Shown one piece after another: positions 53,498-62,920 of a stretch of DNA of 64,000 bases. The stretch is from Pseudidiomarina indica (GTDB taxonomy: Bacteria > Pseudomonadota > Gammaproteobacteria > Enterobacterales > Alteromonadaceae). The stretch is taken from positions 1 to 64,000 of the forward strand of contig NZ_FMXN01000002.1 of assembly GCF_900104245.1 (NCBI RefSeq), in the 5' to 3' direction. Both the position numbers and the translations under genes were made by a program. A model generated the notes under the pieces. It made no database searches. It was not told the origin of the DNA and saw only the letters and a list, made by a program, of their open reading frames with translations. Position 1 is the first letter of the stretch, and each line of letters starts with the position of its first letter.

Positions 53498-54159
53498 ATA
53501 AAGGGAATGGTCAACCGCCGCTGAGCGGCAATGGAAGCTCGATCGAGCCGAGCCAAACAGCCGAGCAACGTGCGCATGTCTCGCCCGAGACGTTGCACCA
53601 TAAACTGCGCCGCCTCGTGCCCTAAGCGCAAGCCTAAAACTTTTGCTCGAAGTTGCAACGCACTTACTTTATCTTCGTCCGTCAAAGGCCGCACGTGCAT
53701 GCTCAGGCCCCACTGCAGTCGTGACTGAACATCGGCCAGCGCGACCGGCAAATGACTCGGGGTTTGCTTCGCCGTCACCACCAAGGTGCCCTTGCCGCCA
53801 TCCTTGACGCGATTCAGCAGCGCAAATAATTCAAAGCACCAAGCTTCATGGGTCACAATGGCATCCACATCATCCAGGCAAATCAGCGGATAATACTCCA
53901 GCCCCTGCAATATTTCCGGTTGCACTTGTTGGTGCATATCCGCCAACGGCAAATACATCACCGCCGATTGCGCCTGCGCGCACAAGGCGTGCAACAAGTG
54001 GGTTTTCCCCACCCCTTCAGCACCCCATAAGTACACCACCCCTTGCGGCAACTGTTGGAGCACCTCCAGTAATTCCTGGTTGCTACCGGCCACAAAGGTG
54101 GCAAAGGTTTCGTCATCCGGCAATTGCACCGCTAACGGCAATTGCGCAACTTCACTCAT
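53476..54159 (-). CDS. hda: DnaA inactivator Hda
   Basis: A 227-residue AAA+ protein with Walker A (LWGAEGVGKTHLL, about 45), Walker B (LICLDDVDAI, about 94) and an N-terminal clamp-binding motif (QLPLAVQL, fitting QL[S/P]L). With the beta clamp it promotes hydrolysis of DnaA-ATP after initiation. The N-terminal motif and short length match Hda rather than DnaA. It overlaps the upstream DUF2066 gene by 4 bases. Confidence 0.93.
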   Translation of the reverse strand: MSEVAQLPLAVQLPDDETFATFVAGSNQELLEVLQQLPQGVVYLWGAEGVGKTHLLHALCAQAQSAVMYLPLADMHQQVQPEILQGLEYYPLICLDDVDAIVTHEAWCFELFALLNRVKDGGKGTLVVTAKQTPSHLPVALADVQSRLQWGLSMHVRPLTDEDKVSALQLRAKVLGLRLGHEAAQFMVQRLGRDMRTLLGCLARLDRASIAAQRRLTIPFIKDVLNV

Positions 54160-55238
54160 GGTTGACTCCAGCGGTAGATTGGCAAGTCCGATGCTGACCG
54201 TTGCTCCGCATTCATCGGAGTCAATGACTGACTCAAATCCAGAGCCTGAATAATTTGGGCCGGATCGGTTTGAATAAAGAGTTCAAACACCCCTTGTTGT
54301 TGACCGAACTCGACCAACTGCACGCGATGCACCGATGGCAATTGCTGTAACAGTTGTTCCACTTGAATCACCTCAGTGACCGAGGTTAAATTCAGCACCT
54401 GCAACCGCCAGGTTCCTGCCATGTCGACCTGACTATCAATCCGGAACCGTTGGGATAAGCGTTGGGTCACCTCGCCAACCAATAACTGGCCGAGTTCTTC
54501 CGGCGAGTCTGCCAGCACTTCTCCGCGCCAGCGAAGCCCACTGCCTAATTGCAGGGTCCAGTCCAACATCCACGGCTGTTCATAAGAACTTGGGTCAGTT
54601 TGATAAATTCGTGCCACAACCACGCCATCAGTGTCATAACGACTGCTGGCAAACTGAATGCGATCATCAAAGCGTGCCCATAAATCAATCACGCTAATGC
54701 TCATGGAGTCATTCAAATCAAGTAACGGCAGCTTAATGGGTAAGCCACGTTGCTGCGCTGTTTCACGCAACGCTTCAACCAGCGGCTCATGGTCTCCTCG
54801 CCCCAGAATTTGACGACGCAATTGTTCATCTTCCGCCACCAACCAAAACAATAACTCGGGCCGTCGGCTACTCCAAATTCCGGAACCCGCATCGTGGATC
54901 ACCTGATCAATTTGCGCTTGATCAAACTGCACCCATAACACCAAGTTCTCCGCAACCTGCCGATAGCCAAATTGAACCACATAATTACGAACATTTTGCA
55001 ATGCAAAGCGTACATTTTCATGGGCCAGTAGCTGACCGTCGCCGGAAACTTTCAACAGTGTTTGTTCAAGCGCCGTTTGTAACGCTTGATTACGTTCACC
55101 CACAGCTTGGCTCTCAACCGGCACTTGCGCTTGATAAAGCTGCTGCACTTCAACTGCGGCAGACGCGGTTTTGAGGCTATTGAAGGCGATCCCGACCACC
55201 AGCAACAACCCCATCAATATGATTTTGGAAGCTCGCAT
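54156..55238 (-). CDS. DUF2066 exported protein
   Basis: A 360-residue protein with a signal peptide (MRASKIILMGLLLVVGIAF; cleavage near ASA). The DUF2066 pattern is seen in VESQAVGERNQALQTALEQTLLKVSGD and QFGYRQVAENLVLWVQFD. The family occurs in gammaproteobacteria, often just before hda, and has no established function. The ATGA overlap with hda implies coupled expression. A perfect DnaA box lies 67 bases upstream. Confidence 0.85.
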   Translation of the reverse strand: MRASKIILMGLLLVVGIAFNSLKTASAAVEVQQLYQAQVPVESQAVGERNQALQTALEQTLLKVSGDGQLLAHENVRFALQNVRNYVVQFGYRQVAENLVLWVQFDQAQIDQVIHDAGSGIWSSRRPELLFWLVAEDEQLRRQILGRGDHEPLVEALRETAQQRGLPIKLPLLDLNDSMSISVIDLWARFDDRIQFASSRYDTDGVVVARIYQTDPSSYEQPWMLDWTLQLGSGLRWRGEVLADSPEELGQLLVGEVTQRLSQRFRIDSQVDMAGTWRLQVLNLTSVTEVIQVEQLLQQLPSVHRVQLVEFGQQQGVFELFIQTDPAQIIQALDLSQSLTPMNAEQRSASDLPIYRWSQP

Positions 55239-55304
55239 AGCTACCCCTATCCCTCAACTTGTGCCCATCATAATCAGCTCAAAGCGTCGCCGCAAGTAAC
55301 AAGC

Positions 55305-55313
55305 TGTGGATAA
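55305..55313 (-). promoter_or_regulatory. DnaA box upstream of the DUF2066-hda operon
   Basis: TGTGGATAA is the exact reverse of TTATCCACA. It lies in the 153-base gap between the DUF2066-hda operon and the divergent MFS gene. Confidence 0.6.
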
Positions 55314-55391
55314 CCTCTTGACGTTTTCGATTTTTTTGTAACGTGTTAAGATACTTCGACACTCACGGCATCGATGCAAGGATCTCCAGTC

Positions 55392-56681
55392 ATGCTACGG
55401 CAACAACTGCGCGCGATCAGTTCATTACTTTCCAGCATTACCCTCATTGGTATTTGTACCGGCATGACCAGCACCCTGCTGAGTCTCCGTGCTACCCTAG
55501 AAGGGTTCGGCACGCTCACCACCGGGATCATCATGTCAGCCTATTTTATTGGCTATTTATTTGGCACCACGCGCGCGCCAAAAGATATTCGTCGAGTGGG
55601 TTATATTCGAGCCTTTGGCGGCTTAACGGGGCTGGCCGCCGCCTCCATTTTAGTGCAAGCCATTTGGGTCGATCCCGTGGTTTGGTTCGTGATGCGCTTT
55701 TTAACGGGCTTCGCCATTTCGGCCATTTACGTCATCGTCGAAAGTTGGCTGAACACCATGGCCGATAACAAGAATCGTGGCGCTCTGTTATCTATCTATT
55801 TAGTCTTAATTTATGGCGGCTTAGTGGCCGGCCAGCTCATTCTTGGTGTCACCGACCCGGCCGAATTCATGGCGTTTGCCATTGTCGCACTATTAATGAA
55901 CTTGGCACTGATCCCAATCCTAATTAGCGTGACGGTAGAGCCAACCACGACCACGCCACGCAAAGTGCCCATCAGCAGCTTAATGAAAATTGTTCCGTTG
56001 GGCATAATTAACGCATTTATCATGCAAGCCTGTTATTCCATGTTCTATGGCGTGGGCCCCATGTATGCCACCTATATCGGCTTAAGTGTCGGCCAAGTAT
56101 CCTTTTTCATGGCATCATTTATTTTAGGTGGGATGTTGGCCCAAGCGCCCATTGGCATGCTGTCAGACCGAGTTGATCGCCGTTATGTGCTGGCTGGATG
56201 TGCGGGAAGTGCCGCCCTCATCGCCTTGGTATTATCCCAACTCGATGCGTCCATTCCGTGGCTGATCTATCTCTGTATGGGATTATTAGGGGCCAGCGCA
56301 CTGCCCATGTACTCACTGGGTATGGCGCACACCAATGATTTCTTAGAAAAGGATCAAATGGTCGGAGCGACGGGAGCGATTTTGAAAGTGGGCGGGCTGG
56401 GCGCGATTTTTGGCGCCCCATCCGTCGCCGCATTGATGCAGTTTGGTGCTGTGAATTACTTTTTCTTACTAATGACAGCACTCACCAGCATTGTCTGTGC
56501 TTATTCCCTGTATCGGGTCACCAAACGTGCCAAGCCAGTGGAGCAGCCACAAACGGCATTTGCCTTGCTAACGCCTACTCCGACTTCGGAAGAGTTGTTG
56601 ACAACCTTAGCCCAAGAGCCGAATACGTTGCCGCCCAATGCCGCGGATGACGACGATACCCCGCCAACTGCTGCAGGTTAA
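55392..56681 (+). CDS. MFS transporter, YcaD type
   Basis: About 429 residues with 12 hydrophobic segments and the YcaD-like pattern GFGTLTTGIIMSAYFIGYLFG, YVIVESWLNTMADNKNRG and GMLSDRVDRRYVLAG (MFS loop motif). The substrate is unknown. The C-terminal ~45 residues are hydrophilic and rich in Thr, Pro and Asp. ATG 55392 is preferred because AAGGAT lies upstream of it and the family N-terminus starts there. Its stop overlaps convergent pgm by 4 bases. Confidence 0.85.
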   Translation: MLRQQLRAISSLLSSITLIGICTGMTSTLLSLRATLEGFGTLTTGIIMSAYFIGYLFGTTRAPKDIRRVGYIRAFGGLTGLAAASILVQAIWVDPVVWFVMRFLTGFAISAIYVIVESWLNTMADNKNRGALLSIYLVLIYGGLVAGQLILGVTDPAEFMAFAIVALLMNLALIPILISVTVEPTTTTPRKVPISSLMKIVPLGIINAFIMQACYSMFYGVGPMYATYIGLSVGQVSFFMASFILGGMLAQAPIGMLSDRVDRRYVLAGCAGSAALIALVLSQLDASIPWLIYLCMGLLGASALPMYSLGMAHTNDFLEKDQMVGATGAILKVGGLGAIFGAPSVAALMQFGAVNYFFLLMTALTSIVCAYSLYRVTKRAKPVEQPQTAFALLTPTPTSEELLTTLAQEPNTLPPNAADDDDTPPTAAG

Positions 56682-56690
56682 CCCTGCAGC
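56670..56690. terminator. Hairpin over the shared stops of the MFS gene and pgm
   Basis: GCTGCAGG (56670-56677) pairs with CCTGCAGC (56683-56690). The loop TTAAC includes the TTAA shared by both stop codons (56678-56681). No T-run is present. Confidence 0.5.
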
Positions 56691-58318
56691 CAGCTATTGA
56701 CGAGTTGTTGCGCTTCTTCAGCAAGCTGCTCAAGGTGCGCTTCACTCAATAAACTTTCACAATAAATTTTATAAATAGGCTCGGTGCCAGAAGGACGTGC
56801 AGCAAACCAGCCATTAGCGGTAGTGACTTTAATTCCACCAATTAAGGCATCGTTGGCAGGTGCTTTGGTCATGACCTGGGTTACCGGATCTCCCGCCAGC
56901 GTTTCTAACTTAAGCTTATACGCCCGAATAGACTGGAACGCAGCGTTTTTCTCAGCCGAGGATGCGGCATCAATCCGCTTGTAATAAGACGTGCCATGCT
57001 CGGCACACAAATCATCATAGTATTGCCCTGGGTTCTTACCAGTGACCGCGCAAATTTCCGCCGCCAACAATGCCAGAATGATCCCGTCTTTGTCCGTCGA
57101 CCACGCCTTGCCCTGGCGATCCAAGAAACTTGCCCCCGCACTTTCTTCGCCACCAAATGCCGTGGTGCCCGCATGCAATTCCTGCGCAAACCATTTAAAG
57201 CCTACCGGCATTTCTCGTAGCTCACGTTGATGCTTCGCCACCACGCGATCAATCATGGCACTGGATACCAAGGTTTTACCAATAGCTAATGATTGTGGCC
57301 ACTGCCGATGTTGACATAAGTAATCAATGGCAACGGCCAAGTAATGGTTCGGGTTAAGCAAGCCATGCGTTGGCGTCACAATACCGTGGCGGTCGTAATC
57401 AGGATCATTGCCAAAGGCAATATCGTACTGATCACGCAACTGCACCAAACTGGCCATGGCATAAGGGGACGAACAATCCATCCGAATTTTGCCGTCTTTA
57501 TCCAAGCTCATAAACTGAAACGTGGCATCGGCATGAGCATGATGGACGTCAATCGACAACCCGTACTGTTCAGCAATCAGTGCCCAATAACTCGCCCCTG
57601 CGCCGCCCATGGCATCGACACCAATGCGTAGCTTGGCTTTGGCAATCGCTGCCATATCAATCACGGTTGCTAAGCCATCAATGTACTGTTGGCGCCAATC
57701 CACTTGTTTAAGCAACGAGCTGGCACGCGCTTCGGCGTACGAGACCGCCTGCACGCCTAATAAGTCTGATGATAACAATGCATTGGCATACTTCTCGATG
57801 ACTTTAGTGGCATCGGTATCAGCCGGTCCGCCATGAGGCGGGTTGTATTTAAAGCCGCCATCGGTGGGCGGGTTATGCGAAGGGGTAATCACCACGCCAT
57901 CACACAAGCCACTTGTACGGCCTTGGTTGTAACGTAATATGGCATTGCTCAACACCGGCGTTGGAGTGTAACCGTCGTCGGTTTGAATGTGGACTTCAAT
58001 GCCATTGCCAATAAAGACTTCCAGCGCAGTCATGTACGCCGCTTCGGACAACGCGTGCGTATCACGCCCGAGCAGCAACGGACCCGTAATCCCCTGCTCT
58101 TCACGATACGCCACTAACGCTTGGCAAATTGCCAAAATATGGGCTTCGTTAAATGAGCAATCAAGGGCACAACCACGGTGTCCTGAGGTACCAAACTTCA
58201 CTTGTTGGGCCGGATTCCGAGGGTCTACTTCATTCACAAAATAAGCACTAACCAGCTGAGCAATATTGGTTAAGTCATCAGCTGTTGCGGGTTTTCCTGC
58301 GCGTGGATGCAATGCCAT
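56678..58318 (-). CDS. pgm: Phosphoglucomutase, alpha-D-glucose specific
   Basis: A 546-residue enzyme with FGTSGHRG, the phosphoserine motif ITPSHNPPTDGGFKYNPP (Ser at about 146), metal-binding GNDPDYDRHG, GEESAGASF and the substrate-phosphate loop RPSGTEPIYKIYCES. It interconverts glucose 1- and 6-phosphate. It is coupled to seqA (start and stop share one base), as in E. coli. Confidence 0.95.
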   Translation of the reverse strand: MALHPRAGKPATADDLTNIAQLVSAYFVNEVDPRNPAQQVKFGTSGHRGCALDCSFNEAHILAICQALVAYREEQGITGPLLLGRDTHALSEAAYMTALEVFIGNGIEVHIQTDDGYTPTPVLSNAILRYNQGRTSGLCDGVVITPSHNPPTDGGFKYNPPHGGPADTDATKVIEKYANALLSSDLLGVQAVSYAEARASSLLKQVDWRQQYIDGLATVIDMAAIAKAKLRIGVDAMGGAGASYWALIAEQYGLSIDVHHAHADATFQFMSLDKDGKIRMDCSSPYAMASLVQLRDQYDIAFGNDPDYDRHGIVTPTHGLLNPNHYLAVAIDYLCQHRQWPQSLAIGKTLVSSAMIDRVVAKHQRELREMPVGFKWFAQELHAGTTAFGGEESAGASFLDRQGKAWSTDKDGIILALLAAEICAVTGKNPGQYYDDLCAEHGTSYYKRIDAASSAEKNAAFQSIRAYKLKLETLAGDPVTQVMTKAPANDALIGGIKVTTANGWFAARPSGTEPIYKIYCESLLSEAHLEQLAEEAQQLVNSWLQG

Positions 58319-58842
58319 TATAATAAATCCTTTATTTGTTCCGCTTGCTCCTCAGTATACCCTAGCTCAAGGGCCACTTGGGCGAGCATCGACTTTTTCC
58401 GGGTCGTGTTGTTGTTGGTGACCACAAAATAGGGAGAATCTGGAATTTGCTTCGGGTTCGTACTTGAACCGCTGGCCGCCAATTCCGCTTCGGTGGTCCC
58501 AAAATAACGACGATCCCGCCCAGTAATTTGTAACACCACCGAAAATTGCTCTCGATGGCACTGATATAATGCACTTAAAATATGTAAAAACCGTGCCACC
58601 GCACTTTTTTGATTGGCCAATTCTGTGGCCGATAACACCTCAAAAATTGTGGCCCCCGCACTGAGAGGTGCAACGGCAGCAGGCGCTACGTCAATCGCTT
58701 CAACCGCCTCACCAGCGGATGGTGATAACGGTGGCAAGTTTAGCAAGCGCCGCAAAATAGACGATGCGCTCTCCCCAATCCGTTGGGTGTGGCTGGCGAT
58801 ATAGCGGTACAATTCCTCATCAATCTCAATGTGTTTGGTCAT
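58318..58842 (-). CDS. seqA: Replication initiation negative modulator SeqA
   Basis: A 174-residue protein with the N-terminal multimerisation segment KHIEIDEELYRYIASHTQRIGESASSILRRLL, an Ala/Pro-rich linker and the C-terminal hemimethylated-GATC binding domain (QITGRDRRYFGTTEAEL, IPDSPYFVVTNNNTTRKKSML). It sequesters newly replicated origin DNA. Its presence implies Dam methylation in this organism. Confidence 0.94.
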   Translation of the reverse strand: MTKHIEIDEELYRYIASHTQRIGESASSILRRLLNLPPLSPSAGEAVEAIDVAPAAVAPLSAGATIFEVLSATELANQKSAVARFLHILSALYQCHREQFSVVLQITGRDRRYFGTTEAELAASGSSTNPKQIPDSPYFVVTNNNTTRKKSMLAQVALELGYTEEQAEQIKDLL

Positions 58843-58913
58843 TGCCCATCACTTCTCATTCAGGTTTTATTCGACTGGTGTCGCTTTAAGACTCGTTTAA
58901 TGCAGGCTATTAT

Positions 58914-58933
58914 ACCCAAGCGATCGCTCGGGT
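58914..58933. promoter_or_regulatory. 20-base palindrome at the ybfF promoter
   Basis: ACCCAAGCGATCGCTCGGGT is palindromic except for one A/C pair in each arm and is centred on GCGATCGC with a Dam site. It directly follows a TATTATA -10-like stretch and lies 13 bases upstream of ybfF. It may be an operator or a leader hairpin. Confidence 0.4.
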
Positions 58934-58946
58934 ACAGGAAATCAAG

Positions 58947-59729
58947 ATGAGTACAGCACAGATTTTGAATTATGAGGTCATGGGCAGCGGTGAACCTGTG
59001 GTATTACTGCACGGTTTATTCGGTGATTTAGATAACCTCAAAGGCTTAGGACGTGACCTGAGCACCGATCATCAAGTCATTCTGATGGATCTTCGTAATC
59101 ACGGTGAATCTTTTCATCACACCAGCATGAGCTTTGCTGAAATGGCTGCCGACGTGGCCGCCACCTTAGACAGCTTGCAGCTCACCGAAACCCATCTGGT
59201 GGGGCACTCCATGGGGGGCAAAGTGGCGATGGAATATGCCCTCACCTACCCGGAACGAGTTCGTAGTTTAATTCCCGCGGACATTGCTCCGGTCGCCTAT
59301 GACCCTCGCCATCGGCACATTTTAGATGCGTTGCAGTCCTTGCCCATTGAGCAAATGACCAGTCGCCAACAAGCCGATCAGCATTTGGCCCAAACCATTC
59401 ACGAAGTCGGCGTACGCCAATTTTTGCTGAAGAACCTGCGCCGGGATGACACCCATTTCTATTGGCGGTTGAATTTAGCGGCGCTGGTGGAATGTTACCC
59501 GCAAATTACCGGCGGGATTCGGGAGGGACACTTTGCCGGCCCCGTGCGGTTCATTAAAGGGGGTAATTCAGATTACCTCACCTCGGCTCATACTGAGGCT
59601 GTTACCGCCCGTTTTAGTGATGTTGATATCAAGATTATTAATGGCACTGGCCATTGGCTGCATGCAGAAAAACCGCAAGTATTCAACCGTCTGGCACGCC
59701 AATTTATTGAGAATCATTCTCGCACCTAA
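58947..59729 (+). CDS. ybfF: YbfF-type alpha/beta hydrolase (esterase)
   Basis: A 260-residue protein with the oxyanion HG motif LLHGLFGDLDNL, LRNHGES, the nucleophile elbow GHSMGGK (Ser at about 89), DIAPVAY and the terminal His in GTGHWLHAEKP. The E. coli homologue is an acyl-CoA or palmitoyl-CoA esterase. It is divergent from seqA-pgm, as in E. coli. Ribosome site CAGGAAATCAAG. Confidence 0.92.
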   Translation: MSTAQILNYEVMGSGEPVVLLHGLFGDLDNLKGLGRDLSTDHQVILMDLRNHGESFHHTSMSFAEMAADVAATLDSLQLTETHLVGHSMGGKVAMEYALTYPERVRSLIPADIAPVAYDPRHRHILDALQSLPIEQMTSRQQADQHLAQTIHEVGVRQFLLKNLRRDDTHFYWRLNLAALVECYPQITGGIREGHFAGPVRFIKGGNSDYLTSAHTEAVTARFSDVDIKIINGTGHWLHAEKPQVFNRLARQFIENHSRT

Positions 59730-59799
59730 ATGGCCTTCATGTTATACTGGCGGCTCTATTTAGATTCATCTGTCTGACCAATTCTTAGGTGGTACCATT

Positions 59800-60015
59800 A
59801 TGCTGTCTGAACATTATGAATTAATTGAAACTTTAGGTACAAATTTCGCGATCGCATTTTTATTTGTACTCATTGGTCTCGCCATTCAAGATGTTCTGAA
59901 AAAAGGCAATGTGCCGACCTTTGGTCGTTGGTTTGTATGGCTCGTTTTATTTTTAGGATGCGCTGGTTTTATTGCCAAAGGCATTATTCAAGCATTCTGG
60001 GAAGCTGGTCTTTAA
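59800..60015 (+). CDS. DUF2788 small membrane protein
   Basis: A 71-residue protein with two membrane segments (about 13-30 and 44-64) and the DUF2788 pattern GLAIQDVLKKGNVPTFGRWFVWLVLFLG. It has no known function. It lies between ybfF and fldA, 30 bases before fldA, and is probably cotranscribed with fldA and fur. Confidence 0.85.
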   Translation: MLSEHYELIETLGTNFAIAFLFVLIGLAIQDVLKKGNVPTFGRWFVWLVLFLGCAGFIAKGIIQAFWEAGL

Positions 60016-60045
60016 TCATTTATACAGCACAGGTAGTACGAATTT

Positions 60046-60570
60046 ATGGCAAGTGTAGGTATCTTTTTCGGCAGCGACACAGGCAACACCGAAGCAATCG
60101 CTAAAATGATCCAAAAGGAATTGGGCAAACACCTTATCGACGTTTTTGACATTGCGAAGTCAAGTAAGGAAGATATAGCATCCTATGATTTGCTCATGTT
60201 TGGCATTCCAACATGGTATTACGGAGAAGCTCAATGTGATTGGGATGATTTCTTCCCAGATCTTGAAGAAATTGATTTCACCAACAAGCTTGTCGCAATT
60301 TTCGGTTGTGGTGACCAAGAAGACTACGCCGAGTACTTTTTAGATGCGATGGGAACTATTCGTGATATCGTAGAGGCGCGTGGCGCGATCATTATCGGCC
60401 ATTGGCCAACCGAGGGTTACGAATTCGAAGCCTCACGTGCTTTGGTTGACGATAATCATTTTGTTGGATTAGGCATTGACGAAGATCGTCAGCATGAGTT
60501 AACTGAAGAACGTGTCCAACAATGGTGTGCTCAAATTCGTGACGAAATGGGCTTAGCTCAGTTAGGCTAA
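60046..60570 (+). CDS. fldA: Flavodoxin FldA
   Basis: A 174-residue FMN protein with the phosphate loop GIFFGSDTGNTEAIA, the W-Y isoalloxazine stacking region GIPTWYYGEAQCDWDDF and GCGDQEDYAEYF. It is a long-chain flavodoxin that serves as a low-potential electron carrier. The codons look highly optimised. It is followed 33 bases later by fur, an order conserved in gammaproteobacteria. Confidence 0.95.
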   Translation: MASVGIFFGSDTGNTEAIAKMIQKELGKHLIDVFDIAKSSKEDIASYDLLMFGIPTWYYGEAQCDWDDFFPDLEEIDFTNKLVAIFGCGDQEDYAEYFLDAMGTIRDIVEARGAIIIGHWPTEGYEFEASRALVDDNHFVGLGIDEDRQHELTEERVQQWCAQIRDEMGLAQLG

Positions 60571-60603
60571 GCGTTAGCTAACCTATCGAGTGACGTTGAG
60601 ATC

Positions 60604-61062
60604 ATGAACAGTAAAGAAGAACAGAAGTTAAAAAAAGCAGGCCTTAAGGTCACTTCACCGAGAATTAAAGTGTTAGAAATTCTCCGTGACCCTGACTATC
60701 AACACATTAGCGCAGAAGATGTGTACAAAGTACTCATCGAGCGCAATGAAGAAATCGGCTTAGCGACCGTTTATCGGGTGCTGAACCAATTCGATGATGC
60801 GGGCATTGTAAGTCGCCATCATTTCGAAGGGGGACGCTCGGTTTTCGAACTCCGTTCCAATGACCATCATGATCATCTGGTTTGTTTAACCTGTGGGCAT
60901 GTGTTTGAGTTTGAAGATGACGTGATTGAAGAACGCCAATTGCAGGTTGCAGAAGCGAACAATATTACGTTAACCAACCATAGTTTATATCTATACGGCG
61001 AGTGTAAAACACCGGATACCTGCGTGAACAAGCAAGCGGCTGATGCTGCAGCTGGCAACTAA
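60604..61062 (+). CDS. fur: Ferric uptake regulator Fur
   Basis: A 152-residue regulator with the winged helix (LKVTSPRIKVLEILRD, EIGLATVYRVLNQFDDAGIV), metal ligands in HHFEGGRSVFEL and DHHDHLVCLTCGHVFEFED, and a terminal Cys pair (GECKTPDTC). With Fe2+ it represses iron uptake genes. No clear Fur box is seen in its own short leader. A strong terminator follows. Confidence 0.95.
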   Translation: MNSKEEQKLKKAGLKVTSPRIKVLEILRDPDYQHISAEDVYKVLIERNEEIGLATVYRVLNQFDDAGIVSRHHFEGGRSVFELRSNDHHDHLVCLTCGHVFEFEDDVIEERQLQVAEANNITLTNHSLYLYGECKTPDTCVNKQAADAAAGN

Positions 61063-61080
61063 ACGCCGTTCAGAGTATGA

Positions 61081-61115
61081 AAAAAGGGCCCCTGCTCAGC
61101 AGCGGCCCTTTTTTT
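61081..61115. terminator. Bidirectional terminator between fur and glnS
   Basis: AAAAAGGGCC (61081-61090) pairs with GGCCCTTTTT (61104-61113), extended by a long T-run. A second inner pair (CTGCT/AGCAG) closes the loop. It can serve both convergent genes. Confidence 0.92.
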
Positions 61116-61157
61116 ATTGTTGACGGAATTGGACGACGGAATGTGGACAGCGAACAA

Positions 61158-62834
61158 TTATTCGCTGTCATCACTCCAGGTGTCTCGTAATCCCACAGTT
61201 TGGTTAAATACCAAAGCATCCGGACGGCTGTCTTTGCTATCCGCACAGAAGTAACCAATCCGCTCAAACTGATACGCTTTTTCTGCTTCTGCCGCAGCTA
61301 AGCTCGGTTCTACGAAGCCCTGTTTCACCACCAATGAATTCGGATTCAAGGTGCTGAAAAAGTCTTCTTCAGCGGCAGGGTTTGGCACTTGGAACAAACG
61401 GTCATACAAACGGAACTCAGCCGGGACCGCATGCGCTGCTGCCACCCAGTGAATGACCCCTTTCACTTTCCGTCCGTCGGCCGGAGCACGGCCAAGCGTG
61501 TCAGCGTCATAGGTACAGTAAATCGTGGTGATCTCGCCTGCTTCATTCTTTTCAACACGCTCCGCTTGAATCACGTAAGCGTTACGCAGGCGAACTTCTT
61601 TGCCTAACACCAAGCGCTTGTATTTCTTATTGGCTTCTTCACGGAAGTCATCACGCTCAATGTAAATTTCGCGCGCAAACGGCAGCACTCGAGAGCCCAT
61701 GCTTTCATCGCTTGGGTGATTCGGCGCTTGCAACTCTTCATGCTGGTCAGCTGGGTAGTTTTCAATCACAATCCGCACGGGATCCACCACCGCCATCGCA
61801 CGGGGCGCATGTTGGTTCAAGTCATCTCGAATACAGGATTCGAGCATGCTCATTTCAACTTGGTTATCCATCCGTGTCACCCCAATGCGGTGACAGAATT
61901 CACGAATCGCATTCGGGGTATAACCACGGCGACGCATGCCCGCAATGGTCGGCATCCGCGGGTCATCCCAGCCTGACACCTTGCCGGCTTCCACCAGCTC
62001 GTTCAGCTTACGCTTACTCATCACGGTGTATTGCAAGTTCAAGCGAGAGAACTCAATTTGCTGCGGGTGACAATCAATGGTGATGTTTTCTAGCACCCAG
62101 TCATACAAACGGCGGTTATCTTGGAACTCCAGCGTACACAACGAGTGAGTAATGCCTTCAATCGCATCGGAAATACAATGGGTGAAGTCGTACATCGGGT
62201 AGACACACCAGCGGTCACCCGTTTGGTGGTGATGCGCAAAACGAATTCGGTAGATCACCGGGTCACGCATACACATAAACGGCGAACTCATATCGATTTT
62301 CGCCCGCAGACACACTTCCCCTTCCTGATATTTTCCGGCAGTCATATCCGCGAAAATTTTCAGGTTTTCTTCAACAGGGGTATCGCGATAAGGGCTATGG
62401 GTGCCTGGCTCGGTTAAGGTACCGCGCATGGCGCGCATTTCTTCTTGGGAAGAAAAATCACAATACGCCAAGCCTTTTTCGATCAATTCCACCGCGTACC
62501 CGTGCAGGCGATCAAAATAGTCCGATGAATAACGAACGTCACCGTCCCATTGGTAGCCTAACCACTTCACATCGGCTTGAATCGATTCAACGTAATCGAC
62601 TTTTTCTTTTAGCGGATTGGTGTCATCAAAGCGTAGATTACAGCGCCCCTGGTAGTCTTGCGCAATGCCAAAGTTTAAAACGATCGACTTGGCATGCCCA
62701 ATATGCAGAAATCCGTTCGGTTCAGGCGGAAAACGAGTCTGCACATGGTTGTGCTTACCACTCGCCAAATCACTATCAATAATTTGTCGGATAAAATTAC
62801 TACGTGGTGTACTTGCTGCCTTATCTGCGGCCAT
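61158..62834 (-). CDS. glnS: Glutaminyl-tRNA synthetase
   Basis: About 558 residues of class I synthetase with [16 protein letters not shown] (HIGH, about 40), the KMSKS-type motif VMSKRK and the GlnRS-type C-terminal beta-barrels ([20 protein letters not shown]). It charges tRNA-Gln. ATG 62834 aligns with the E. coli start and has GGAG 11 bases upstream; an in-frame start at 62858 is also possible. The position near fldA-fur is as in E. coli. Confidence 0.94.
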   Translation of the reverse strand: MAADKAASTPRSNFIRQIIDSDLASGKHNHVQTRFPPEPNGFLHIGHAKSIVLNFGIAQDYQGRCNLRFDDTNPLKEKVDYVESIQADVKWLGYQWDGDVRYSSDYFDRLHGYAVELIEKGLAYCDFSSQEEMRAMRGTLTEPGTHSPYRDTPVEENLKIFADMTAGKYQEGEVCLRAKIDMSSPFMCMRDPVIYRIRFAHHHQTGDRWCVYPMYDFTHCISDAIEGITHSLCTLEFQDNRRLYDWVLENITIDCHPQQIEFSRLNLQYTVMSKRKLNELVEAGKVSGWDDPRMPTIAGMRRRGYTPNAIREFCHRIGVTRMDNQVEMSMLESCIRDDLNQHAPRAMAVVDPVRIVIENYPADQHEELQAPNHPSDESMGSRVLPFAREIYIERDDFREEANKKYKRLVLGKEVRLRNAYVIQAERVEKNEAGEITTIYCTYDADTLGRAPADGRKVKGVIHWVAAAHAVPAEFRLYDRLFQVPNPAAEEDFFSTLNPNSLVVKQGFVEPSLAAAEAEKAYQFERIGYFCADSKDSRPDALVFNQTVGLRDTWSDDSE

Positions 62835-62920
62835 GAATTCATCTACTCCGAAGTTCATCCAAAAAAATGACGACTATGATCGCAGTTTATCGAGGGCGAC
62901 GCAAGAGTTAAGCCCTCGCC

